From NCBI GenBank assembly GCA_964390495.1, contig CAYMIN010000012.1, positions 62,001 through 126,000 of the forward strand: DNA of 64,000 bases, read 5' to 3'. Shown here one piece after another: positions 49,951 to 58,589 of the stretch. Below the pieces are notes generated by a model. That model did no database searches and was not told the DNA's origin. It worked only from the letters and a program-made list of their open reading frames with translations. The translations under genes were made by a program, and so were the position numbers. This stretch comes from UBA11051 sp964390495 (lineage in GTDB: Bacteria; Armatimonadota; Zipacnadia; Zipacnadales; UBA11051). Position 1 is the first letter of the stretch. Each line of letters starts with the position of its first letter.

Positions 49951-51643
49951 GACGCTTCTTCACCTTGCCTATGAGATGTGCCCAGACTACGCTGAACTCC
50001 TCGATCCTGAGGGCGGCGGCGGTACCCAGATAAGTCACGGTTCCGGCCCCGCCGACGACCCCGAACAGCAGCAGCATCTGGATTTTCTTGCCCCCGAACG
50101 GCGGCTCCCAGGCCATGATCGGCTCCCGCACCAACTCCAGCAGCAGCCACATTACTACTCCCATCACCGCCGTGCTCAAGGTCAGCTTGACGACAAACAC
50201 GGCGACTCTCTGCGTATCTATGCGGCCGATCCGCTTCAGCAGCAAGCCGTAGAGTATCACCACTTTAGCGGTCTTGCTGATCGTCAAAGCCAGGGCGATG
50301 GCGGCGATGCCGATCCCGACCGCTCCCAGATTTACCATTTCTCCCGCCCCACCGGCCCTGGAGACGATGAACACACCGATATAGCCGATGATGATATGTA
50401 CGATGGCCATTGCCGCGCCAATGTAGTTGGGCGTCCCGGTATCTCCCAGCGCGAAATACCACTTGTTGATCGAGCCCTCGACGGAGAAGGCGAGCACTCC
50501 CAAGGCATAGCAAAACAGCCCGATCGCGGCCATTCGGGTATCTTCCGGCCCGAACTTGCCGTGCTCGAACATAACCGCAATAATCACATTCGACAGTAGC
50601 ATTATCGCAACCGCAGCCGGCACGAAAAGAAACGCCATCGCCCGGGTCATCGCGACCAGAGCATCGGCCAGCTTATCCTTGGCGTCCTCCAGGACCCATT
50701 GTGACAGATACGGATAGACTACGAAGCTGACTGCCAGCGGTAGTATCTGCATCGGCGCATCGAGCATCTTGCGGCCGAAGCGCAGGCACGTGAAGATTCC
50801 CTCCCCGACCTGGTCGGCGTAGATGCTGTCGGCGAAGTCCCGGGCCCACGAAAAGGCAAGGCCCAAGATCACCGGCGGCATCAGCGCGAAGATGGTTTTG
50901 ACACCCGGAGTGGACAGGTCCAGGGACAGCACATAACTCTTCAGCTTCGGCCACAGGCTGGGAAGCTGCGCCAAAAAGCGTAGCGGGTATGCCAGCAGTA
51001 GCCCCAGGCCGGCGGCATAGATCGCGTTCGGGTGCTGCGGATGCCACAGGTATTCCACGGCGACAAACAGGACCACAAACATGCCGATGCGGGAGACGCA
51101 TTCAGCCACTGCCGGCGCTGTGAACCGCTTGTAGGAATGCAAAGTCAGCTCGGGCATCACCGAGAGGCTGAACAGCAGCAGCGCCGGGGCCATGATCCGC
51201 ACCAGGGTGACGGTCAGCCTGAAGGCGTGCGGGTCGGAGGCGTGTTCCCGCCACAATGTCCTGACCAGGGGGCCGGCGAAAACCTCGAGCAGTACCACAA
51301 TGGCCACCAGCGCCAGGAACTGCAGGTTCGTTATCACGCTGGCAATTCGCCAGGCGGCCTTCTCATCGGTTTGCAGCTTCTTGACGAACTGCGGCAGATA
51401 GGTGGGCCGTAGCAACTTCTCGATCTTGGCGTAGATTTCGATAATGATGGTGTAGTAGGGAAAGTAGAAGGCATCGCTGGTGCGAGTGCCGCCGAAGTAG
51501 CCGGAGATCACCATATCCTTGGCATAGCCGGCGATCTTGCCGGCAAAGAGGAACACGGATATGACGATTGCCGCGACTGTCATTTGGGTGCCGGCACTGC
51601 TATCGGGGTCTGGCGGCTTTGGGGGATGCGCTTCTTGGTTCAT
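49937..51643 (-). CDS. MurJ/MviN-like lipid-linked glycan flippase
   Basis: A 568-residue polytopic membrane protein with about fourteen hydrophobic helices, of the MOP superfamily (MurJ/MviN). It contains the N-terminal GKIAGYAKDMVISGYFGGTRTSDAFYFPYY block, the MAPALLLFSLSVMPELTLHSYKRFTAPA region, and VVYPYLSQWVLED. Either lipid II flipping or flipping of a polyprenyl-linked polysaccharide unit (Wzx function) is possible; the setting among glycosyltransferases and an O-antigen-ligase-like gene favours the latter. Start ATG with AAAGG six bases upstream. It opens the group flippase-glycosyltransferase-lipB, separated by 152 bases from the next upstream glycosyltransferase. Confidence 0.88.
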   Translation of the reverse strand: MNQEAHPPKPPDPDSSAGTQMTVAAIVISVFLFAGKIAGYAKDMVISGYFGGTRTSDAFYFPYYTIIIEIYAKIEKLLRPTYLPQFVKKLQTDEKAAWRIASVITNLQFLALVAIVVLLEVFAGPLVRTLWREHASDPHAFRLTVTLVRIMAPALLLFSLSVMPELTLHSYKRFTAPAVAECVSRIGMFVVLFVAVEYLWHPQHPNAIYAAGLGLLLAYPLRFLAQLPSLWPKLKSYVLSLDLSTPGVKTIFALMPPVILGLAFSWARDFADSIYADQVGEGIFTCLRFGRKMLDAPMQILPLAVSFVVYPYLSQWVLEDAKDKLADALVAMTRAMAFLFVPAAVAIMLLSNVIIAVMFEHGKFGPEDTRMAAIGLFCYALGVLAFSVEGSINKWYFALGDTGTPNYIGAAMAIVHIIIGYIGVFIVSRAGGAGEMVNLGAVGIGIAAIALALTISKTAKVVILYGLLLKRIGRIDTQRVAVFVVKLTLSTAVMGVVMWLLLELVREPIMAWEPPFGGKKIQMLLLFGVVGGAGTVTYLGTAAALRIEEFSVVWAHLIGKVKKRLGRG

Positions 51644-51755
51644 TTCTGCCTTTCGGTTCCTAGCTCCGGTCTTATCTGGCTCTCAGCCTCGCGGATTGGG
51701 GGTCCATACACTCTCATCGCGTAGGCCGACTCCCCATCTTCTCAGGCCGTGGGGT

Positions 51756-51768
51756 AGGCATCCTGCCT
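51756..51768. repeat. Short GC-rich palindrome in a 152-base gap
   Basis: AGGCATCCTGCCT (5-bp stem, 3-base loop TCC) is built like the REP-like elements, with the same TCC-type loop. It lies in the gap 51644-51795 between the flippase and a glycosyltransferase, after CATCGCGTAGGC. No gene or promoter was seen in that gap. Confidence 0.35.
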
Positions 51769-51795
51769 GCCGCCGTCCAACGAGACCTTATGCCT

Positions 51796-53112
51796 TCACT
51801 CCAACTCCACATCTCCGTGCCGGCGGGATGGCATGGTGCCGCGCGAGCTTGCTGCTGGCGGCCACTGGCGCAGCTTGAGTATTTCGGCAAAGAGCGCTCC
51901 CAGCTCGCGGCTGTTCCTGTTCACATCATAATCCCGCTCGACGCGCCTGAGGGCGGATGCCGCTATATGCTCGCGTAGCGGCTGGTCAATCAGCGCCCGC
52001 TCCAGGTATCTAGCAATTTCGGCGACATCACCGGGCTGAGCCAGCAGGCCGGTCTCCTCATGGATGACTAGCTCCCCCACCGCTCCGACATCGCTAGCCA
52101 CTACGGGTATGCCGGCTGCCATCGCCTCGATGATGGCGTTGGGCAGGCCGTCGCGGTCGCCGTCGGCGGCGACGATCGGGGTGAGGGCGAACACATCGGC
52201 GCGGCGGTACACGGCCATCAGTTCCTGCTCCGGCAGGTAGCCTGGCAGATGCACCCGCTTGGCCAGCGCCAGTCCGTTGATGAGTTGCTCAAGCTCTTCC
52301 CGCTGCGGTCCTTCGCCCACAATCGCCAGCTCGAAGTCTATGCCTTCAGCGGCCAGCATCGCGGCTGCCCGCAGCAGGATCGGGAAGCCTTTCTTCTCAA
52401 CCAAACGTCCTACCGACACGATCAGCGGCACATGGTGGTCCTGGTGCGGGCCGACTCTGAAGTCAGCAAAGTCCAGACCGTGCCGGATCACGTGGAGCTT
52501 CTCGGAATTGAGTGGCGAGTACTTACGCTGCAGGCGCTCGGCTCCGTACTCGGTGCACACGGTCACGAACTCCGCCTCCGAGATCTTCAAGGCCAGTAGC
52601 TTGGCCGTGTCAGTGAAGATGTCGCGGGCGTGGCAGCTCATACTGAAGCCCACGCCCAGAATCTCGGCAAGCAGCAGGCCGACTGTAGCCGGGTAGGTGG
52701 CGAAATGGGCGTGGATATGGCGCATCTGTCCGGGCGGGATGCTCGCCACGAAGTAGCAAGCGGCGGAGTAGGCCGAGAGCAGCTCCTTGCTAGCACCGGG
52801 ATTCCGCAGCCCGTGGCTCAGCACCAGCCGCAGCGCCGATACGCAGCCGAACGGCTTGAGCAGGAAGGCCGCAAACAGACTCGCCAGCGCCGGCCATGAC
52901 AGGGGGCTGGGCCGATACACCGTGCGCTCGGCCAAGGCCCGGGCCGACCGATGCACCGGTTCCGCGCCCGCCTCCATCGAGAGCGGTGTTATATCGAAGC
53001 CGAGATTCTGCACCGCTCGCATCTCTCGCAGGATGAACGTTTCCGACACCGACGGAAACTGTCCGAGCACGTACGCCAATCTCGCGCGCGGCTCGACTAC
53101 CTGCTCAGGCAC
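51796..53112 (-). CDS. GT4-family glycosyltransferase (WcaL/AmsK-like)
   Basis: A 438-residue GT-B glycosyltransferase resembling colanic-acid-type transferases. Motifs: YVLGQFPSVSETFILREM at the N-terminus (typical of the WcaL group), HIHAHFATYPA, LIVSVGRLVEKKGFPILLRA, GEGPQREELEQLI, and ALTPIVAADGDRDGLPNAIIEAMAAGIPVVAS with the E-x7-E pair. Start GTG 53112 has GGAGGT five bases before it. The start overlaps the end of the next glycosyltransferase gene by eight bases, so the three glycosyltransferases at 51796-55407 are coupled. Confidence 0.92.
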   Translation of the reverse strand: MPEQVVEPRARLAYVLGQFPSVSETFILREMRAVQNLGFDITPLSMEAGAEPVHRSARALAERTVYRPSPLSWPALASLFAAFLLKPFGCVSALRLVLSHGLRNPGASKELLSAYSAACYFVASIPPGQMRHIHAHFATYPATVGLLLAEILGVGFSMSCHARDIFTDTAKLLALKISEAEFVTVCTEYGAERLQRKYSPLNSEKLHVIRHGLDFADFRVGPHQDHHVPLIVSVGRLVEKKGFPILLRAAAMLAAEGIDFELAIVGEGPQREELEQLINGLALAKRVHLPGYLPEQELMAVYRRADVFALTPIVAADGDRDGLPNAIIEAMAAGIPVVASDVGAVGELVIHEETGLLAQPGDVAEIARYLERALIDQPLREHIAASALRRVERDYDVNRNSRELGALFAEILKLRQWPPAASSRGTMPSRRHGDVELE

Positions 53113-54232
53113 CCGCTACCTCCCTGTACAGCGCCGCTACTTGTCGCGCATGGTCCCGCCAGGTCCACTGCCTAGCCAGGTTGCGACCGTTCTCGACGAT
53201 CTGCTCGCAGCGGTCCTTGTCATCCAGCAGTCGGACAATGGCCTCGGCCAGTTGCTCGGGTGGCCCCAACTCCACCACCTCAGCGGCTTGTCCGGCCAGC
53301 TCTTTCAAGGCCCCGCCGTCGGACACCAAAGCCGGCGTTCCGCACGCCATTGCCTCCAACGGAGGCAGACCCACGCCTTCATACAACGACCATTGTATCA
53401 GAAGCTCGGCGCTGCTGTACAGAGGCGCCAGATCGGTGCCAGCTATCGGCCCGGTGCGCACGATTCTCGCCCGCACCCGACTGCCCTCGATCCGCCTCAG
53501 CACCCCTGCGCATTTCCAGCCCTTGGCTCCGGCGATCACCAGATCAACCTCCACATCCTCGGCGATCTGCTCGTAGGCGGCGACCACCGCCTCCAGGTTC
53601 TTCTTCGGCTCGAGGTTCCCGAGGCACAGGATGAACCGCTCCGGCAGCCGGTATTTCTGCCGCACGTGCGCGATCAGCCGCTGGTCGGTGACGGGCCGGA
53701 ACTGCTCCCCGATTCCCAGAAAGATTACGCGCAGCTTGTCGGTGGCCTGCGGGAATCTCTGCCGCACCGCCTCCGCAGTCGTTTCACTTGGCACTATGAT
53801 GGCATGAGCTTTGGCGATGCTGGCCGGCACCATCATGCGGTAGTGCATGACATTACTGGGCTTGCACCATTGCGGGTACTGCAGGGCGATCAGGTCATAG
53901 ACGGTGACCACGCACGGGCCGGTCCAGTTGCGCGGCAGCACGTACCCGGGCCCGTGCAGCAGCCCCCAGCCGCTGCTACTCAGCCGCCGGCTCATCAGCA
54001 ACTGCTCGAACAGTATCCTCCCGCTGCGGTACTTGGTCAGCCAGGGCGCAACCAGGGGCTCCACGCCCAATTTCGCCGCGCGCAGCGAGTACTCGGGCCG
54101 ACACACCAGCCCGATTTCACAGTCGAGGTCGAGCCGGCCCAAAGCCCCGGCTAACTCCTCGATGCAGAGCTCCACTCCGCTATGCTGTCCACCCAGCAGC
54201 AGCCCGTCAATGGCCACCCTCAAATCGGCCAC
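53105..54232 (-). CDS. GT4-family glycosyltransferase
   Basis: A 375-residue GT-B glycosyltransferase. It begins LRVAIDGLLLGGQHSGVELCIEELAGALGRLDL, a common opening for GT4 mannosyl/galactosyl-like enzymes; later blocks are LHGPGYVLPRNW, ILCLGNLEPKKNLEAVVAAYEQI and IQWSLYEGVGLPPLEAMACGTPALVSDGGALKE with the E-x7-E. Start GTG 54232. It overlaps the upstream glycosyltransferase end by 13 bases and the downstream one by eight. Donor and acceptor are unknown. Confidence 0.92.
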   Translation of the reverse strand: MADLRVAIDGLLLGGQHSGVELCIEELAGALGRLDLDCEIGLVCRPEYSLRAAKLGVEPLVAPWLTKYRSGRILFEQLLMSRRLSSSGWGLLHGPGYVLPRNWTGPCVVTVYDLIALQYPQWCKPSNVMHYRMMVPASIAKAHAIIVPSETTAEAVRQRFPQATDKLRVIFLGIGEQFRPVTDQRLIAHVRQKYRLPERFILCLGNLEPKKNLEAVVAAYEQIAEDVEVDLVIAGAKGWKCAGVLRRIEGSRVRARIVRTGPIAGTDLAPLYSSAELLIQWSLYEGVGLPPLEAMACGTPALVSDGGALKELAGQAAEVVELGPPEQLAEAIVRLLDDKDRCEQIVENGRNLARQWTWRDHARQVAALYREVAGA

Positions 54233-55407
54233 CTCCGCGACAGCTTCTGCCCTTGCACCCTCCGGTAGAACTGCTCGGTGCGCGGCGCCATCTGCTCGGC
54301 ACTGAATTCCTCAGCTATCCGCGTCTGGCCACCTTCGGCTAATGCTTGTGCCAGGCGCGGTTTGCTCAGCACCGTCACCGCGGCCTCAGCCAGCGCTTGC
54401 CCGTCGGCCTCCGCCAGCACGCCACTCTCCAGATTCTCGATGATCTCAGCCGGCCCGTTGGCATTGACCGCGACACACGGGGTTCCGACGCAGAGGGCCT
54501 CCAGTATCACCCGTCCGAGCGGCTCGGCCTCGGCGGTGTGCACCATCACATCCATTGCGCTCATCAGATTTGCCACATCATCGCGGTAGCCGGCCCAGAT
54601 GACGGCCCGGCCCAGCCCGAGTTGATGCGCCTGCGCCCGCAGGCCGGCAACGTATTCGGGGTGCTCGCCGAACATATCCGCGCCCACGATGATGAACCTG
54701 GCCTGGGGCAATCGGGTGGTGATGGCTGCGGCGGCCTCCAGGAACATATCCTGTCGCTTCCAGGGCACAAGCTGGCCGACGTTGCCCACCAGCAGCGCAT
54801 CTTCTCCAAGCCCCAGCATCTGGCGCACCTCGGCCCGTGTCCTATCCGGCCGGAACTCCTCGCGGTCAATACCGTTATAGATGATCTCGGTCTTGTCCGC
54901 GGCCTCCGGCGCTGCTTCAACGATTGCCTGCTTGACGCATTCGGAGATGGCGATGATCCCCGCAGCGCCGCTACTGGTCCACTGCATAGCGCGTCGGGGA
55001 AAGTTGAGGTCGCGGATGTGCAGAACCACCGGCGGCATCCCGTATGACCATGTCGTCGCCGCAATCGCCGCCGTCAGGCTGTTGGCATGGAGGAGATCCG
55101 GCTGGGTCCGCTGGATGATGCTACCGAGCTGAATGCGGCGGGTCAGCACAGCCGCGGCCTGACGCGCCATTCTCAGCGGATTGCGCGTGCGGTGCAGACG
55201 CAGCGGCGGTATATGCTCGGCGGTGATGTTGATTCCGTCCAGCAGAGCGTGGAGTCGCCCCTGGCGCGGCGCTGCTACAGTCGCCTCAAACTCATCGCTC
55301 TGTAGATGCCTCAGCAGTGTCAGCAGGCTCATCTCAGCGCCGGCAACCTCGCCGACGTGATTGACATAGAGCACCCGGAATGGTATGTCAGCTTCGCGCG
55401 GCTGCAT
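54220..55407 (-). CDS. GT4-family glycosyltransferase
   Basis: A 395-residue GT-B glycosyltransferase: VLYVNHVGEVAGAEMSLLTLLRHL at the N-terminus, LLHANSLTAAIAA, IIYNGIDREEFRP, VGNVGQLVPWKRQDMFLEAAA, IWAGYRDDVANLMSAMDVMVHTAEAEPLGRVILEALCVGTPCVAVNANGPAEII with the donor E-x7-E. The ATG at 55407, following a TTG, has GGAGG nine bases upstream. Its start lies in the last 20 bases of the alpha/beta hydrolase gene, and its end overlaps the next glycosyltransferase by 13 bases. Confidence 0.92.
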   Translation of the reverse strand: MQPREADIPFRVLYVNHVGEVAGAEMSLLTLLRHLQSDEFEATVAAPRQGRLHALLDGINITAEHIPPLRLHRTRNPLRMARQAAAVLTRRIQLGSIIQRTQPDLLHANSLTAAIAATTWSYGMPPVVLHIRDLNFPRRAMQWTSSGAAGIIAISECVKQAIVEAAPEAADKTEIIYNGIDREEFRPDRTRAEVRQMLGLGEDALLVGNVGQLVPWKRQDMFLEAAAAITTRLPQARFIIVGADMFGEHPEYVAGLRAQAHQLGLGRAVIWAGYRDDVANLMSAMDVMVHTAEAEPLGRVILEALCVGTPCVAVNANGPAEIIENLESGVLAEADGQALAEAAVTVLSKPRLAQALAEGGQTRIAEEFSAEQMAPRTEQFYRRVQGQKLSRRWPI

Positions 55408-56263
55408 CAAGCTGGGCCTCCACCTTGCGGCCCTGGTCTCTCAGCCAATCCAGCGTGACCGTCATCACCTCTTCCTCCCAGCTCACCGAGTAGAATGCGT
55501 GGTTCGAGCCGGGGACGATGTGGCTGCTGAACGCCCGCTGCGCCTGCCTGCTTAGAGACTTGTAGTAGCTGATGCACTCCTTGGCCGTCGGGTCATTGCC
55601 GCCGTATATGAACAGCACCTCGCCGGGGAAGCGCACGAAGCGCTGCACCCAGTCAATCTGCTCGTCCTCTTCAGCGCCCTCTTCGCCTGCGCCCTTGCCG
55701 CCGCTGACTAGGGCTTTCTTGATCATGCCGAACCGCAGTCGCCGCGTGAACAGCTTTGCCCAGGTCGCCCGCAGAAACAGCTTGCGCAGGTACTGCTTGA
55801 CAATATACCACTTCTTGGCCCGGTCACTCTCCGTCCGATCAGCGCCCACCATCGGGGCCGACCACAGCACCAGGCTCTCGATTTGCGGCCGCAGCGGCCC
55901 GGCACCGATTGCTACCTCCGCGCCCGAGCAGTCGCCCACTAAGGCGATCCGTTCGAGCCCGGTCGTGGCAACCAGCCAATCAACTGCCGCCACCGTATCG
56001 GAGATCATGGTGCTGAGGGTGGTAGCGGCGGCCTCACCCTCCGAGTCGCCACGCCCGCGGAAGTCGAAACGCAGGCAGAAGAAACCGGCCGCTTCTGCCG
56101 TTCGCGCCAGTTTGGTGAACATCTGGTGCGCCCCGATGCGGTAGCCCGCCCACCCGTGCAGCATGATGATGCCGATCGGCTGGCGCTTCGCCTCATCGGC
56201 CGGCCGGTGGTAAGCGCCCAGCAGCCGGCAGCCCTCGTTACTGAAGTATATGTGCTGAAGCAT
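55388..56263 (-). CDS. Alpha/beta hydrolase, exosortase-A-associated hydrolase 1-like
   Basis: A 291-residue alpha/beta-hydrolase-fold protein. The oxyanion loop region is IIMLHGWAGYRIG, RFDFRGRGDSEGEA follows, and the nucleophile elbow reads GDCSGA, so the nucleophile position of G-x-Nu-x-G is Cys, as in dienelactone hydrolases and in exosortase-A-associated hydrolase 1. The acid and His are probably in IYGGNDPTAKE and VPGSNHAFYSV. Those hydrolases occur in loci that make an acylated or specialised surface glycan. Following an acyl carrier protein and hydrolase 2, the order agrees with that setting. It overlaps a glycosyltransferase gene by 20 bases. The identity as exosortase-type hydrolase is inference from motif and context. 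Confidence 0.78.
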   Translation of the reverse strand: MLQHIYFSNEGCRLLGAYHRPADEAKRQPIGIIMLHGWAGYRIGAHQMFTKLARTAEAAGFFCLRFDFRGRGDSEGEAAATTLSTMISDTVAAVDWLVATTGLERIALVGDCSGAEVAIGAGPLRPQIESLVLWSAPMVGADRTESDRAKKWYIVKQYLRKLFLRATWAKLFTRRLRFGMIKKALVSGGKGAGEEGAEEDEQIDWVQRFVRFPGEVLFIYGGNDPTAKECISYYKSLSRQAQRAFSSHIVPGSNHAFYSVSWEEEVMTVTLDWLRDQGRKVEAQLDAAARS

Positions 56264-56314
56264 TATCCTATCGCGTCCTGTGAAGCGGAGGCCTGTTGCA
56301 CTGCAGCAAGTCGT

Positions 56315-57172
56315 TCACTTGTGCGTATCATTGTTCGATCCTGCCGGGCCCGCCGCCATCTCGGCTTGGAGTTCCGCCAGCCACAGTGCCGTCGCCTCTA
56401 CTACCGCGTCGCTTGAAACCAGCCCGATCCGGTTCCAGAACGGCTCCTGCACCACACCGACGGCCTCGGCGTTAGGCATCTGCTCCGCCAGCTCCCGGTA
56501 CTCGTTAGCCACCTGCTCGCGGCTGCTCAGATTGAGTATCAGCGTCGGGCCGGGGAACTGCGGCCGATTCTCCATCAGGTCTGTCGCTGCGATCTGCTCT
56601 CTGGTTACCTGCGTCACCGGATAGCCGTCAAAGTCCACGACCTCGGCCTCGTTGTGCTGCTGGCGGACCTCTTCGCTGGCAAACTCATCCCCCTCGGTCA
56701 TCATCGCCTTGATCAGCGAACGCCGCAGGTTCAGCTTCAGGTAGTGCTGCCCGTTGACGACCGGCTCCCAGAGCAGGGCGAAGTCGAATAGCCTGTCCAC
56801 TTCGGCGGCTTGCAGAGCTAGAGTGGCGCCTAGGCGCAGCCCTAGCGCCCCGACTGTGCGGACCCCTACCTGCTGGCGCATATAGTGGGCGGCGGCTGTA
56901 ATATCCTCGACCCATTCAGTCGGCCCATAATCTTCGAATCGCCCCGGGCTATCCCCGCAGCCTCGGTAGTCGAAGCGCAGGCAGCCGAACTTGGCGGCCG
57001 CCAGCGTCCGGGCCGTCTCCACCAGCACCCGGTGCGCGCACTTCTTCTCCTCCGCAAACGGCTCGCAGAACACCATGCCCCATTCGCTATCCGCGCCGCC
57101 GTCGTGATATACGGCGTGCAGCGCACTACCGCCGACCGCTATCTCCACCACGCGCTCCTTGACACGCGCCAT
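56315..57172 (-). CDS. Alpha/beta hydrolase, exosortase-A-associated hydrolase 2-like, nucleophile lost
   Basis: A 285-residue alpha/beta-fold protein: WGMVFCEPFAEEKKCAHRVLVETARTLA, FGCLRFDYRGCGDSPG and the elbow GALGLRLGATLALQAA. At the nucleophile place of G-x-Nu-x-G the residue is Arg (GLRLG), so it cannot act as a standard Ser or Cys hydrolase. That Arg-type elbow is what I recall for the exosortase-A-associated hydrolase 2 group, so it may be family-typical rather than decay. It begins four bases after the acyl carrier protein stop codon and precedes hydrolase 1 by 51 bases; the three form a unit. Function is unknown; binding an acyl-ACP or thioester is a guess. Confidence 0.75.
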   Translation of the reverse strand: MARVKERVVEIAVGGSALHAVYHDGGADSEWGMVFCEPFAEEKKCAHRVLVETARTLAAAKFGCLRFDYRGCGDSPGRFEDYGPTEWVEDITAAAHYMRQQVGVRTVGALGLRLGATLALQAAEVDRLFDFALLWEPVVNGQHYLKLNLRRSLIKAMMTEGDEFASEEVRQQHNEAEVVDFDGYPVTQVTREQIAATDLMENRPQFPGPTLILNLSSREQVANEYRELAEQMPNAEAVGVVQEPFWNRIGLVSSDAVVEATALWLAELQAEMAAGPAGSNNDTHK

Positions 57173-57176
57173 CGGC

Positions 57177-57434
57177 CTAACCCCGTTTCTTGGCCAGATA
57201 CTCAGCGATGTTGGTCACTGTGGAGAACGTCTCGACTGTGAAATCAGCGTCCTCCAGCGACACTTCGAAGACCTCTTCCAGACCGACTACCAGCTCGAAG
57301 AGGTTAACGGAGTCGATGTTGTAGGCCTCCATCAGATTCTCATCATCGGCGATTTGGTCTGGCTCTACTTCGAGAAACAGCCTTTCGACGATCAGCTCTT
57401 TGATTTGTGCTTTCAGTTGTTCTGCGTCGGACAT
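57177..57434 (-). CDS. Acyl carrier protein (specialised)
   Basis: An 85-residue acyl carrier protein. The phosphopantetheine attachment Ser is S42 in YNIDSVNLFELVV (the usual DSL reads DSV), and the protein is acidic and helical with FEVSLEDADF and FSTVTNIAEYL as helices III and IV. It differs from housekeeping AcpP in the DSV core, and it stands with two alpha/beta hydrolases rather than fatty-acid genes, so it likely serves a dedicated acyl or aminoacyl transfer in the glycan locus. Start ATG with GGAGGT five bases upstream. The next upstream gene, a GT2, is 256 bases away. Confidence 0.93.
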   Translation of the reverse strand: MSDAEQLKAQIKELIVERLFLEVEPDQIADDENLMEAYNIDSVNLFELVVGLEEVFEVSLEDADFTVETFSTVTNIAEYLAKKRG

Positions 57435-57505
57435 TCAGCACCTCCGGATATGATTCTATGGCATTATTGCGCAACTCAAGCCTTCCCGAGTACCATCGCG
57501 TGGGT

Positions 57506-57521
57506 CGGGCTTTCCGGCCCG
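57506..57521. repeat. REP-like palindrome upstream of the acyl carrier gene
   Basis: CGGGCTTTCCGGCCCG (5-bp stem) sits in the 256-base gap 57435-57690, preceded by ATCGCGTGGGT and followed by a run of eight C. It resembles the CGGGCTTCCAGCCCG elements. The rest of the gap has no gene, and no promoter that I can support. Confidence 0.5.
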
Positions 57522-57690
57522 CCCCCCCCTGTTGTTGGCGTTGCCTTTCGGAGGGGCCGCATGGGCTGAACTTTGCGCAGCAAAGTCAGAGCATCCGGCC
57601 CAAAACCTGTCACGGCACCCTCGCCCACGATCATAGATGCGCGGAGCAGACACCCGCAATCTGTGTAACTGGCATCGCGGCTGGGGTTAT

Positions 57691-58557
57691 TCACACCATC
57701 GGCGGCGTGCCAATCTCCTCGATGCTCGTTGCGGGGATCTCGGCCCACTTACACTCCGCGTCCGGCGGGCCATTCTCGCTCGCGAACATATGGCGCCAGC
57801 GCGCCTTGAAGATCTTCCCATGCTTGATCGTGATATACCTGAAATTGAAGTCCTGGGAGCCATCGGTAGTGACATTCTCAAAGTGATACATTTCCGCTGC
57901 CGGCTGATACATGACTTCCCATCCCGCCTCGCGCGCTCGGTAGCAGTAGTCGAAGTCCTCGAACTGGGCCGGGTTGAACACCTCATCCAGCTCGCCGATT
58001 TCCTCATAGAGCTTGCGCCGCATCAGCCAGCACGCGCTGGTCAGGCATTGCACGGTCGTGGCCTTGGCGAATTGGGAACTATCCTTGGGCTGGCCGCGGC
58101 CTCGGTATTGTATCCGCCCGTTGGGGGATATCCCCACACCGGCGCATTCGATGTCATGGGGCGGCTGCGGGAACACCAGCTTCGGCCCGACGATGCCCAC
58201 TTGCGGCCGTTGCTGCAGCGTATCGGCCAGTATCGCCAGCCAGTTGCGGCTGCGCACGGCCAGGTCGTTATCACAGAAGGCGATATAGTCGCTGCTGGCA
58301 ACCTTGAGCGCCTGGTTGCGGGCCGTGCAGGCTCCCAGGTTATCGGGATTAACGATCAGGACATATTCGGCTTCATGGGCGCGGCACTGCTCGGCGAAAT
58401 CGTTTTGCAGGAAGGCCAGGCTGGCGTCGCTGGAGCCGTTATCAACCACCACTAGCTGGTGCGGTGGGGGAGTGGCCTGCAGCATCCCGTGCAGGCACAG
58501 CTCGGTATAGGGTCGCTTGTTGTAGCTGACGACGATTACTGTTGTGCGCTGGTTCAT
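57691..58557 (-). CDS. GT2-family glycosyltransferase
   Basis: A 288-residue GT-A glycosyltransferase: TVIVVSYNKRPYTELCLHGMLQ, VVVDNGSSDASLAFL, NLGACTARNQALKVASSDYIAFCDNDLAV (the DxD metal motif reads DND), GVGISPNGRIQYRG and FEDFDYCYRAREAGWEV, a late ED-type catalytic base. It would invert anomeric configuration, using an NDP-sugar at the cytoplasmic face, probably rhamnosyl- or N-acetyl-hexosaminyl-like. Start ATG 58557 (GGAG ten bases upstream) follows the E1-beta gene by 32 bases, so it may share its transcript. Confidence 0.92.
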   Translation of the reverse strand: MNQRTTVIVVSYNKRPYTELCLHGMLQATPPPHQLVVVDNGSSDASLAFLQNDFAEQCRAHEAEYVLIVNPDNLGACTARNQALKVASSDYIAFCDNDLAVRSRNWLAILADTLQQRPQVGIVGPKLVFPQPPHDIECAGVGISPNGRIQYRGRGQPKDSSQFAKATTVQCLTSACWLMRRKLYEEIGELDEVFNPAQFEDFDYCYRAREAGWEVMYQPAAEMYHFENVTTDGSQDFNFRYITIKHGKIFKARWRHMFASENGPPDAECKWAEIPATSIEEIGTPPMV

Positions 58558-58589
58558 CGCCTCTGACTCCACGACGATTCATCGGCCAG

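Noticed and set aside
52787..54154. A 455-codon open frame on the plus strand
   Set aside because: It is opposite two intact glycosyltransferase genes with clear motifs; the product is Pro/Arg/Gln-rich noise.
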